This document shows positions 47,275 through 54,150 of a stretch of DNA of 64,000 nt, piece by piece. Made by a program: the position numbers and the translations under genes. Position 1 is the first letter of the stretch; each line of letters starts with the position of its first letter. Source of the stretch: Marinobacterium sp. (GTDB lineage Bacteria; Pseudomonadota; Gammaproteobacteria; Pseudomonadales; Balneatricaceae); contig JAOXSF010000041.1 in NCBI GenBank assembly GCA_025800125.1, forward strand, positions 17,323 to 81,322, written 5' to 3'. Below the pieces are notes generated by a model. It had not been told where the DNA came from, did not search any database, and saw only the letters and a program-made list of their open reading frames with translations.

Positions 47275-47781
47275 TCAGGCAGTGGTCTGAAAGGCCGGTT
47301 GGAATTGCACGGTTGCCTCAGGTATCTCACCTTGCAGCGGATGCACCAGCATATATTCAGCGGGAATATTCGGGTAAAGCAGTTGGCTGCTGGCGTAGAA
47401 ACCAAAGCGGTTGTAATAGGCAGGATCGCCAACCAGCACCAGCCCTGCTGCCTGTTGCTGTGTCAGTGTAGAGATCGCCGCTTCTATCAACTTTGAGCCA
47501 ATTCCCTGTTGTTGATGCTCCGGTTTCACAGCCAGCGGGCCGATACCGAACCAGCCGCTGCTGCCATCGCTAAGGATAATCGGGGAGACCGCAATATGGC
47601 CGATCACCTCGCCTGCCTGCTCTGCCACCAGTGATAAGGTCAACTGATCGCTACTGCGCAGCGCACGGATAATATGGTGCTCGGTCTGCTGGCTATAGGG
47701 CATCTCGGCAAAGGCGGCAATGGTCAGTGTTTCAATGGCGCTGTAATCCGCCGCTGTTTCTTCTCGAATCAGAATGGTCAT
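47275..47781 (-). CDS. GNAT-family N-acetyltransferase
   Basis: This 168-residue protein has one GNAT domain. The acetyl-CoA-binding segment is visible as LAVKPEHQQQGIGSKLIEAAI (Q/RxxGxG/A pattern), followed by VLVGDPAYYNRFGFY, typical of the YhbS/predicted N-acetyltransferase subgroup. The substrate is unknown. It lies at the edge of the nitrate cluster, convergent with nasA, and has no evident functional link to it. Confidence 0.88.
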   Translation of the reverse strand: MTILIREETAADYSAIETLTIAAFAEMPYSQQTEHHIIRALRSSDQLTLSLVAEQAGEVIGHIAVSPIILSDGSSGWFGIGPLAVKPEHQQQGIGSKLIEAAISTLTQQQAAGLVLVGDPAYYNRFGFYASSQLLYPNIPAEYMLVHPLQGEIPEATVQFQPAFQTTA

Positions 47782-47831
47782 GTTTCTTTCTCTGTTACAG
47801 AGCGCTCATGCTTCTACATGATTAGATCTGG

Positions 47832-47853
47832 GTAGGAGCGAGCCTGCTCACGA
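47832..47853. repeat. REP-like palindromic element
   Basis: GTAGGAGCGAGCCTGCTCACGA closely resembles the extragenic palindromic (REP) elements common in Pseudomonas and relatives: GAGCGAGC/GCTC-type stem with a GTAGGAG head. It sits exactly where the truncated RsgA-like gene loses similarity. Confidence 0.7.
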
Positions 47854-47879
47854 TTCACGTTTGAACGGATCGCCAGCAG

Positions 47880-48077
47880 TCAGTCGTCCACCGTTAACGG
47901 CGGCCCTGCCGGGTGTACCTCAAAATGAAACAGGCCCTGTTCGCTGCATAGCTCAAGCCGTGAGCGATGTTGCGCCATAACGCGGGCGGGTGTGGACTCA
48001 GTCCACTCGTCGAGAGTCAGTTGTTGCTGAAAAAAAGCGGTCCATCCCAGCTGGGACAGAGGGTAAATTGTAGTCAT
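47880..48077 (-). pseudogene. Truncated RsgA-like GTPase gene (N-terminal OB-fold only)
   Basis: The 65 codons from the ATG at 48077 resemble the N-terminus of RsgA/YjeQ-type ribosome small-subunit-dependent GTPases: LSQLGWTAFFQQQL, then TPARVMAQHRSRLELCSEQG and PPLTVDD. In intact homologs the next residues read DWLLL; here the Trp codon is TGA and the frame continues LLAIRS before running into a REP-like element. The circularly permuted GTPase and zinc domains are absent. The product would be an isolated OB fold at best, so I treat it as a remnant. The homology is by eye only. Confidence 0.65.
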
Positions 48078-48123
48078 AGGAAGCCCTGACGCAGTTATCG
48101 ACTGCATCCGATAAATAATCGTG

Positions 48124-48195
48124 GGGGCGTGTGATGCCCCGGTTCAGGAACCGGGCAGCGAAATCAGCGTTGACGGACTTCAGCTAACTGCCCGG
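48124..48195 (-). promoter_or_regulatory. Chain of mutually exclusive leader hairpins
   Basis: Reading the minus strand, CCGGGCAG (48195-48188) can pair with CTGCCCGG (48158-48151). An overlapping CCCGGTT can instead pair with AACCGGG (48144-48138). That segment's GGGGC can pair with GCCCC (48128-48124). The alternatives cannot form together. It follows a short leader peptide, resembling an attenuator or riboswitch architecture. No T tract follows. Confidence 0.55.
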
Positions 48196-48215
48196 AAGGT
48201 GTTGACTACAATCAT
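48180..48215 (-). CDS. Candidate 11-residue leader peptide
   Basis: A short frame MIVVNTFRAVS starts at 48215 and is preceded by GGAGGG at good spacing. It ends inside the first of several alternative hairpins, about 100 nt before the truncated RsgA-like gene. A good ribosome site before so short a frame is suggestive, but its translation is unproven. Confidence 0.45.
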   Translation of the reverse strand: MIVVNTFRAVS

Positions 48216-48282
48216 GAGCACCCTCCAGCGTGAAATCGGTTATTTGAGGTTGGGGAGTGTACTTGAGGGTGGGGTGGGGGTG

Positions 48283-48690
48283 TCAAGGAGAGCTTCGTGA
48301 TGTTTTGGTGGTTGACTGGCTGCTTTGGGTATCAGAGCTCGTTTGTGTTCCCCATGTAATATCCTGAGCCATTGCTCCAAGCATGAAGTACAGGGCTAAA
48401 ACAGCATAACAAGCACTGCCGAGGAATAGTGCCCAGTAATCGTCTTTTAGTATTCCAAAGGATTCTTTTGCTTCCGAATTTACTGCAACCTTTAGAAATA
48501 AGTCTGCGGCGGTAATCAGACTTAGTACGGTACCAATAAGAGCAAGAAATGTGACGATACCCATAAACATCCTCATTCCTAAAAACCAGCGAATGATCAT
48601 AGAAATTACTATTACGATGACCATCGCTACAAGTACATTAACTCCGGTCAGCAAGGGTAAACAGCTATTCAAAAATGCATTCACATCCAT
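48283..48690 (-). CDS. Small membrane protein of unknown function (third of three)
   Basis: I do not recognise this 135-residue protein. It has about three membrane helices (roughly residues 15-35, 40-62 and 85-108) and a soluble region with charged residues between the last two. The C-terminal tail is rich in Ser, Thr and Gln (about residues 115-135). It follows the 173-residue gene by six bases, so both belong to one operon. Codon use is more AT-rich and less biased than in neighbouring nitrate genes, which suggests acquired DNA. Confidence 0.7.
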   Translation of the reverse strand: MDVNAFLNSCLPLLTGVNVLVAMVIVIVISMIIRWFLGMRMFMGIVTFLALIGTVLSLITAADLFLKVAVNSEAKESFGILKDDYWALFLGSACYAVLALYFMLGAMAQDITWGTQTSSDTQSSQSTTKTSRSSP

Positions 48691-48696
48691 GTAGCC

Positions 48697-49218
48697 TTAG
48701 GCTCCAGCGTGATTTGATGAAAAGTCTGTAGCTCTGCGGTAAAACCGTTCTCTCATTGTTGACATTGGTGAACGAGGTAGGCGTCTTTTTCTTCCTGTTA
48801 AAAGGAAGCCTGTTGCCAAAATAAGAGACAGTGAATAGCTAGCAAGGGCGAAGAAGATACTTAGCAAGATAACAAGCAGGAAAGTACCTGGTGCTAGCTT
48901 GAAGTTGACAAGAAGCATTTTCTGCACAATTTCCATTATGCAGTGTTGGTCTTTGTCTGAAAGAGACGAAAGAGCCTCTCTTACCTGCACCCTCTGTTTT
49001 TTCTTGCCGATATTTGATAGGGCAATTTTTGCCATAAGAAGCCTGTCCATGCTGTCTTTGGCGGACTCTTCTGCAAATCGACACAGTTCAATGTTGGCAT
49101 CATTGTCAGCCAAATCTTCTATGTAGCTGATGAGGCTATCGCGCGCGCGTAATGCTGCGTACTGCCTGAGCAGCGCATATGCGATAGCTAGTAATGTTAG
49201 AGCAATGTAGGTGATCAT
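48697..49218 (-). CDS. Membrane protein of unknown function (second of three)
   Basis: This 173-residue protein matches no family I know. An N-terminal membrane helix (about residues 2-18) is followed by a soluble, helical, charged domain of about 85 residues with AEESAKDSMDRLL and DKDQHCIMEIVQKML. A hydrophobic hairpin of about two helices (roughly residues 108-142) follows, then a very basic C-terminal tail (GRKRRLPRSP ... RERFYRR). Its start overlaps the end of the 73-residue gene by four bases (ATGA). The same small operon contains two other unknown membrane proteins. Confidence 0.7.
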   Translation of the reverse strand: MITYIALTLLAIAYALLRQYAALRARDSLISYIEDLADNDANIELCRFAEESAKDSMDRLLMAKIALSNIGKKKQRVQVREALSSLSDKDQHCIMEIVQKMLLVNFKLAPGTFLLVILLSIFFALASYSLSLILATGFLLTGRKRRLPRSPMSTMRERFYRRATDFSSNHAGA

Positions 49219-49436
49219 GGACCATCTTCCTCAACAGGAGACTTGTTCCTCTCCTGTAATCGATTAATGGCTGACTGAAGTCTTTCGTCTTGTGTAACTT
49301 CAATATACGCAAGAAAGTGCCATATCCGCCAGAAGAAAACTGCGAACGAGCCTAGAATAAGGCCCGCTGTGAGCATCATCCAGTCATGTATCCAACCACC
49401 AGCAACGACCCATACGTCTTCGCTCGAGAAATTCAT
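49215..49436 (-). CDS. Small single-helix membrane protein of unknown function (first of three)
   Basis: This 73-residue protein has a short acidic N-terminus and one membrane helix (about residues 20-42, containing LTAGLILGSFAVFFW). A polar cytoplasmic C-terminus (DERLQSAINRLQERN) probably forms a helix. AAGGA lies eight bases before the ATG. It heads a three-gene operon of small membrane proteins inserted between nirD and the RsgA remnant. I cannot assign a function; a membrane complex of the three products is plausible. Confidence 0.65.
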   Translation of the reverse strand: MNFSSEDVWVVAGGWIHDWMMLTAGLILGSFAVFFWRIWHFLAYIEVTQDERLQSAINRLQERNKSPVEEDGP

Positions 49437-49631
49437 GCCTAAATCCTTGCTTCACGAACTGCGCATGGTACGTAAGATGGCGCATAATGCAAATATGCCT
49501 TCGTCGGATATGTGCTCGTGACCCAATGCATCACGACTTCACTGAGGTTGAGTGTTGCTAATGAACTCTCCTGTTGTTAGCAGTAATGGTTTAGCTGAGG
49601 CAGCAGTAGCTGCTCCTAGAAGGAAAGCAGC

Positions 49632-49991
49632 TCAGCACGTACCTCCAACCTCCACAACTCCCTCCCTCAATCTCACCTCCCAGCGCTTCAGCCTTAATTC
49701 CTCTGCATCCAGACATTCCCCACTCTGCAAATCATACCTTTGCTTATAAAGCGGCGAAGCAATCATTAAACGTCCCTCAATATCCCCCATTAAACTACGG
49801 GCAATTACATTGGCTTTGGCCACCGGATCATAATTGCTGACCGCAAAAATCTGATCAGTTTCACCCGGTAGATAGAACAGGGCGATCTGTTCGCTGTTAT
49901 GCAGGGCGGCTACGCCAGAGTGAGGAACCAGGTCGCTCTGCTGGCAGAGTGTGGTCCACTGGGTGGTGCTGGCATTGATCGGGCTATTCAT
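49632..49991 (-). CDS. nirD: Nitrite reductase (NADH) small subunit NirD
   Basis: This 119-residue protein has the Rieske-like fold of NirD but, as in assimilatory NirD, the usual cluster cysteines are not evident. Family segments include SGVAALHNSEQIALFYL, VSNYDPVAKANVIARSLMGD and IASPLYKQRYDLQSGECL. NirD partners NirB to reduce nitrite to ammonium in the cytoplasm. It follows nirB by 25 bp with GAGGAGC as ribosome site. It ends the minus-strand nas operon. Confidence 0.94.
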   Translation of the reverse strand: MNSPINASTTQWTTLCQQSDLVPHSGVAALHNSEQIALFYLPGETDQIFAVSNYDPVAKANVIARSLMGDIEGRLMIASPLYKQRYDLQSGECLDAEELRLKRWEVRLREGVVEVGGTC

Positions 49992-50016
49992 AATTCGGGC
50001 TCCTCTGTTTCAGGGT

Positions 50017-52539
50017 TCAGGCCGGGCGGGGCTGGCTGCGTTGCTGGATGGTGATGATCTGTGGATCGTTGCTGTCGTCGTTAACGAAGGTGCGGAAGCG
50101 TTTCAGTTTTTCCGGGTCATCCAGGGTGGCTTTCCATTCACACTGGTAGGTGCTGATCACTTGCTGCATCTGGTTTTCCAGTTCGTCGGCCAGTTGCAGG
50201 CTGTCGTTGATCACTACATCGCGCAGGTAGTTCAGGCCGCCTTCCAGGTTGTCCATCCAGACCGAGGTGCGTTGCAAGCGGTCGGCGGTGCGGATATAGA
50301 ACATCAGAATACGGTCGATGTAGCGCACCAGGCTGCCATCATCCAGGTCGGTGGCGAACAGGTCAGCGTGGCGGGGTTTCATACCGCCATTACCGCAGAC
50401 ATAGAGGTTCCAGCCGTTTTCGGTGGCAATCACGCCTATATCTTTGCTCTGGGCTTCGGCACATTCACGGGTACAGCCGGAAACGGCGAATTTGATCTTA
50501 TGGGGCGCGCGCAGACCCTTGTAGCGGTTCTCCAGTGCGACTGCCATACCGGCGCTATCCTGTACCCCGAAGCGGCACCAGGTGCTGCCGACACAGGATT
50601 TCACCGTGCGTAACGATTTACCGTAAGCGTGGCCGGTTTCAAACCCGGCGTCGATCAGCATCTGCCAGATGTCGGGCAGTTCATGCAGTTGTGCTCCGAA
50701 CAGGTCGACACGCTGGCCGCCGGTGATCTTGGTGTAGAGGTTGTACTTTTTTGCTACCTGACCAATTACAATCAGCTTATCCGGGGTGATTTCGCCGCCG
50801 GGCACCCGTGGTACCACCGAGTAGGTGCCGTTTTTCTGCATATTGGCCATAAAAGTGTCGTTGGTATCCTGTAGGCCAATATGCTCGGTTTTGGTGATCA
50901 GTTCGTTCCAGCAGGAAGCGAGAATAGAGCCTACCGTTGGCTTACACACCTCACAACCCAGCCCTCGACCATGTTTGCTGATCAGCTCCTGGAAGCTGCG
51001 AATCCCTTCGATGCGGACGATATGGTAAAGCTCCTCACGGGTATGGGCGAAGTGCTCACACAGATCGGTACAGACCTCGACACCCCGTTTCTCCAGTTCG
51101 TTGTCCACCACGCTTTTCAGCAGCGCGCCGCAACCGCCACAGCCACTGGCGGCGCGGGTGACCTCTTTAACATCGGCCACGGTCATCGCGCCGTTATCGA
51201 TGGCATTACAGATCTGTCCTTTGGATACGTTCAGGCAGGAACAGATAATTGCTTCAGCGGGCAGCGCATCCGGGCCCAGCAGTGGGGCAGTGCTATCGCT
51301 CTGGGGCAGAATCAGGCTTTCCGGCTGGGCGGGCAGCTCAATACCGTTCAGGGCGTATTGCAGCAGGGTGTCGTAGAGGCTGTTATCACCTACCAGAACC
51401 GCGCCGAGCAGGGTTTTACGGTCTTCGCTGACAACGATACGGCGATAGGTCTGCGCGGCCTCATCGCTGTAGCGATAGCTGAGTGCGCCCGGTGTATGGC
51501 CCTGCGCATCACCGATGGAACCGACGTCCACCCCCAGCAGTTTCAGGCGGGTGCTCATGTCGGCTCCTGTGAAGGCGGCACCTTCGCCATTAATCTCTGC
51601 GGCAGCCACTTTGGCCATGCTGTATCCCGGCGCGACAAGACCAAAAATACGGCCATTCCAGAGTGCGCATTCGCCGATGGCATAGATATTCGGATCGCTG
51701 GTGCGGCACTGGCTGTCGATGACAATACCGCCGCGTTCACCCACCTCCAGTCCGCTGGTTCTGGCCAGCTCATCCTGAGGACGGATACCAGCGGAGAACA
51801 GGATCAGATCGGTTTCCAGGCTTTCACCATCAGCGAAGTTCATCCGGTGCAGATGCTGTTCACCATCGTCGATCAGCTCGGTGGCCTTGCCGGTATGTAC
51901 CTGAACACCCAGCTCGCTGATCTTGCGGCGTAGCAGCTCGCCGCCATCTTCATCCAGCTGTACCGCCATCAGCCGTGGCGCAAATTCCACTACATGGGTT
52001 TCCAGTCCCAGATCATGCAGCGCTTTAGCCGCTTCCAGCCCCAGTAGGCCACCGCCCACCACTACGCCCCGGCTGGCACCTTCGGCGGCGCTGCGAATCT
52101 GTGCCAGATCATCCAGGGTGCGATATACCAGACAGTGTTTGCGGTCATGGCCGGGCATCGGCGGTACAAAAGGGTAAGAACCGGTGGCCAGTACCAGCCG
52201 GTCATAGGGGAGCTGTTCGCCACGGGTAGCAGTGACCTGCTGCTGGTCGCGGTCGATGGCAACGGCCTTATCGCCAATACGGACACTAATGCCCCATTCC
52301 CGGTATAGCTCCGGTGTACCCATCGCCAGCTCATCCGCACTGCTGCCGTTGAACCAGGCGCTGAGATGAACGCGGTCATAGGCGGGGCGGGGCTCTTCAC
52401 AGAACACCGTGACCTGCCACTGTTCGGCTGCGCCGGACTCAACCAGCTGTTGCAGAAAGTGATGGCCGACCATGCCATTGCCGATCACGATCAGGTTGGG
52501 TTTCAGGTTGTTATGGGGGATGGAACGCTGGGTTGTCAT
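50017..52539 (-). CDS. nirB: Nitrite reductase (NADH) large subunit NirB
   Basis: This is an 840-residue siroheme enzyme. The N-terminal FAD/NAD domain contains VIGNGMVGHHFLQQL and VVGGGLLGLEAAKAL. A BFD-like [2Fe-2S] region (ICSCLNVSKGQICNAI ... GCGGCG) follows, then a nitrite/sulfite reductase domain. Siroheme-[4Fe-4S] ligands are in SCVGSTWCRFG and GCTRECAEA. It reduces nitrite to ammonium with NADH. I chose the ATG at 52539, six bases after GGAGCC; the longer frame from 52611 overlaps the previous gene. It lies between the nasB-like gene and nirD. Confidence 0.95.
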   Translation of the reverse strand: MTTQRSIPHNNLKPNLIVIGNGMVGHHFLQQLVESGAAEQWQVTVFCEEPRPAYDRVHLSAWFNGSSADELAMGTPELYREWGISVRIGDKAVAIDRDQQQVTATRGEQLPYDRLVLATGSYPFVPPMPGHDRKHCLVYRTLDDLAQIRSAAEGASRGVVVGGGLLGLEAAKALHDLGLETHVVEFAPRLMAVQLDEDGGELLRRKISELGVQVHTGKATELIDDGEQHLHRMNFADGESLETDLILFSAGIRPQDELARTSGLEVGERGGIVIDSQCRTSDPNIYAIGECALWNGRIFGLVAPGYSMAKVAAAEINGEGAAFTGADMSTRLKLLGVDVGSIGDAQGHTPGALSYRYSDEAAQTYRRIVVSEDRKTLLGAVLVGDNSLYDTLLQYALNGIELPAQPESLILPQSDSTAPLLGPDALPAEAIICSCLNVSKGQICNAIDNGAMTVADVKEVTRAASGCGGCGALLKSVVDNELEKRGVEVCTDLCEHFAHTREELYHIVRIEGIRSFQELISKHGRGLGCEVCKPTVGSILASCWNELITKTEHIGLQDTNDTFMANMQKNGTYSVVPRVPGGEITPDKLIVIGQVAKKYNLYTKITGGQRVDLFGAQLHELPDIWQMLIDAGFETGHAYGKSLRTVKSCVGSTWCRFGVQDSAGMAVALENRYKGLRAPHKIKFAVSGCTRECAEAQSKDIGVIATENGWNLYVCGNGGMKPRHADLFATDLDDGSLVRYIDRILMFYIRTADRLQRTSVWMDNLEGGLNYLRDVVINDSLQLADELENQMQQVISTYQCEWKATLDDPEKLKRFRTFVNDDSNDPQIITIQQRSQPRPA

Positions 52540-52552
52540 GGGACGGCTCCTG

Positions 52553-53833
52553 TCAGGCCGGGGTGGCTGTGGAAAGTGAGGATTCGGTGTTGGCTGCCAC
52601 TCCCTGGCCAAAGATCAGCAACGGACGTAGTGCGCTGATGTCGTGCTGCTGTTCTATTAATTCGAAGTAATGGTTGCCGTCGCGGGTATCGCCATAGAGC
52701 ACGACCCCGGCCAGTCGATTGTCACGGAACAGCAGGCTGCGATAACTACCGTCCAGATGGTTATAGAACTGCTGGCATTGCAGGTCAGGGCTTGCCAGGT
52801 GTTCGCCCGCTGAGAACAGCTCGATACCGGACACTTTCAGCCGGGTGGCCAAGGGGCGATGCTGGAAAGCTGCATCAGTATTGCCGGTCAGCTGGGCTGC
52901 CAGTACCTGCGCCTGGTCATACACTGGAGCGACCAGGCCGAATGTGTGGCCCTCGAACTCGCTGCACTCGCCCAGCGCAAAGATGGCCGTGTCGCTGGTA
53001 AGCAGCTGGTTGTTGACTACAATGCCGCGCTGACATTCCAGCCCGGCGGCATGGGCCAGCCCAGTGTCGGGTTGAATACCGACCGCCGAGACCACCAGTT
53101 CGACCGGCATATGACAGCCATTGCTGAGCCGTACTGAACTGACCTGCTGCTGGCCCGCAAAGCTGTGTGCTTCAACACCGGTCAGAATCTCAATACCCCG
53201 TTGACGCAGGGTATCGGCCAGCAGCTGGCCTGCGGTTGGGTCAAGCTGGCGGTTCAGTAACCAGTTGCTGCGGTGCAGGACGGTGACTTTACAACCCAGC
53301 TGATTAAGGCCATGGGCTGCTTCCAGCCCCAGCAAACCCCCACCAATCACCAGAGCATGTCTTATCGAATGGGTGGCTTGTTGCAGCTGGCGAACGTCGT
53401 TAAGCGTGCGAAAACTGAAAAAACCGTCCAGTGAACTCCGGGCTACAGAGGTGGGCAGGACGGGCTGTGAGCCCGTTGCAATCACCAGCTGATCATAAGG
53501 TTGGCAGATGCCGCTATGGCTATAGACGCAGCGCTGAGCGCGATCAATACGGACAACGGTTTCACCACAGAAAAAGCGGATACCCTGAAGCCGATACCAG
53601 CGGTGGTTATGCAGTTGTATGGCATCGCTGGCTATCTCGTTGGCCAGTACGGGTGAGAGCATAATACGGTTATAGGCCGGGTGGGGCTCGGCACCAAACA
53701 GGGTGATCTGGTAGTGATCAGGGGCCTGCTTCAGCAGATGCTCCAGTAGCCGGTTCGTGGCCATGCCGTTACCAATAATCACCAGCTGTGGTCTGGTTTT
53801 CAGATCGCTGTTCATCGGGTTACTGCTATTCAT
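52553..53833 (-). CDS. nasB: FAD/NAD electron-transfer subunit of assimilatory nitrate reductase (NasB-like)
   Basis: This 426-residue pyridine-nucleotide-disulfide-oxidoreductase-type protein resembles the N-terminal half of NirB. The FAD site VIIGNGMATNRLLEHLL is near residue 18 and the NAD site VIGGGLLGLEAAHGL is near residue 150. It lacks the BFD and siroheme domains. In nitrate assimilation clusters such a protein passes electrons from NAD(P)H to the catalytic subunit, whose own BFD domain may receive them. It begins the nasB-nirB-nirD operon, behind a terminator-containing leader. A second in-frame ATG at 53815 is possible. The symbol follows Bacillus usage. Confidence 0.85.
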   Translation of the reverse strand: MNSSNPMNSDLKTRPQLVIIGNGMATNRLLEHLLKQAPDHYQITLFGAEPHPAYNRIMLSPVLANEIASDAIQLHNHRWYRLQGIRFFCGETVVRIDRAQRCVYSHSGICQPYDQLVIATGSQPVLPTSVARSSLDGFFSFRTLNDVRQLQQATHSIRHALVIGGGLLGLEAAHGLNQLGCKVTVLHRSNWLLNRQLDPTAGQLLADTLRQRGIEILTGVEAHSFAGQQQVSSVRLSNGCHMPVELVVSAVGIQPDTGLAHAAGLECQRGIVVNNQLLTSDTAIFALGECSEFEGHTFGLVAPVYDQAQVLAAQLTGNTDAAFQHRPLATRLKVSGIELFSAGEHLASPDLQCQQFYNHLDGSYRSLLFRDNRLAGVVLYGDTRDGNHYFELIEQQHDISALRPLLIFGQGVAANTESSLSTATPA

Positions 53834-53877
53834 CTGTGGCTATTGTTTAGCGTGTGTTGACCTGTGCGCTGTAAACG

Positions 53878-53932
53878 AAAAAAAACGGCGTCACACCGGG
53901 CAGCGGAGTGAGGCTGCTGGGGTGAACGCCGT
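53878..53932 (-). terminator. Leader terminator (attenuator) upstream of nasB
   Basis: On the minus strand ACGGCGT pairs with ACGCCGT (arms at 53932-53926 and 53891-53885), with extra inner pairing of CACCCCAGCAG to CTGCCCGGTGTG. A run of eight T follows. The structure ends about 45 bp before nasB. It would stop transcription unless antitermination occurs, which fits the adjacent NasT regulator. Confidence 0.88.
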
Positions 53933-53955
53933 TGTTCAAGGGAGTACAGATCGAT

Positions 53956-53971
53956 TACAGATCAGCCTGTA
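53956..53971 (-). promoter_or_regulatory. Possible ANTAR-target hairpin in the nasB leader
   Basis: On the minus strand TACAG pairs with CTGTA around a six-base loop GCTGAT. ANTAR proteins bind two such hexaloop hairpins; loop position 4 is G as expected but position 1 is not A. An overlapping alternative stem GCCTG/CAGGC exists. Confidence 0.35.
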
Positions 53972-54150
53972 TTAAGCAGGCGTTGTGCCAGATAACTGTT
54001 TTTTCAATAAATTCAGTGAGTTATGGTTTTTTCAGGGAGGCTGCCAGTGTTGGCTGGCAGCAGGCTTGAACGGTAGTGGTGCAGTTTACTGGCCATCTGG
54101 AGTGTTATGGGCTGACGTGGTGCAGGGCCGGAGTGGAGGGAGCCGGGTCG

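Larger units (their letters stand above)
53834..54150. other. Leader region of the nasB-nirBD operon
   Basis: About 320 bp between the kinase stop and nasB. It contains the attenuator hairpin (53878-53932) and, further upstream on the minus strand, a five-bp hairpin with a six-base loop (53956-53971). I could not identify a convincing -10/-35 or sigma54 promoter. Confidence 0.6.

Noticed and set aside
50881..51933. A 350-codon plus-strand frame opposite nirB.
   Set aside because: It lies fully inside nirB, whose domains and motifs are clear. The predicted product has the Ala/Gly/Gln composition typical of antisense shadows.
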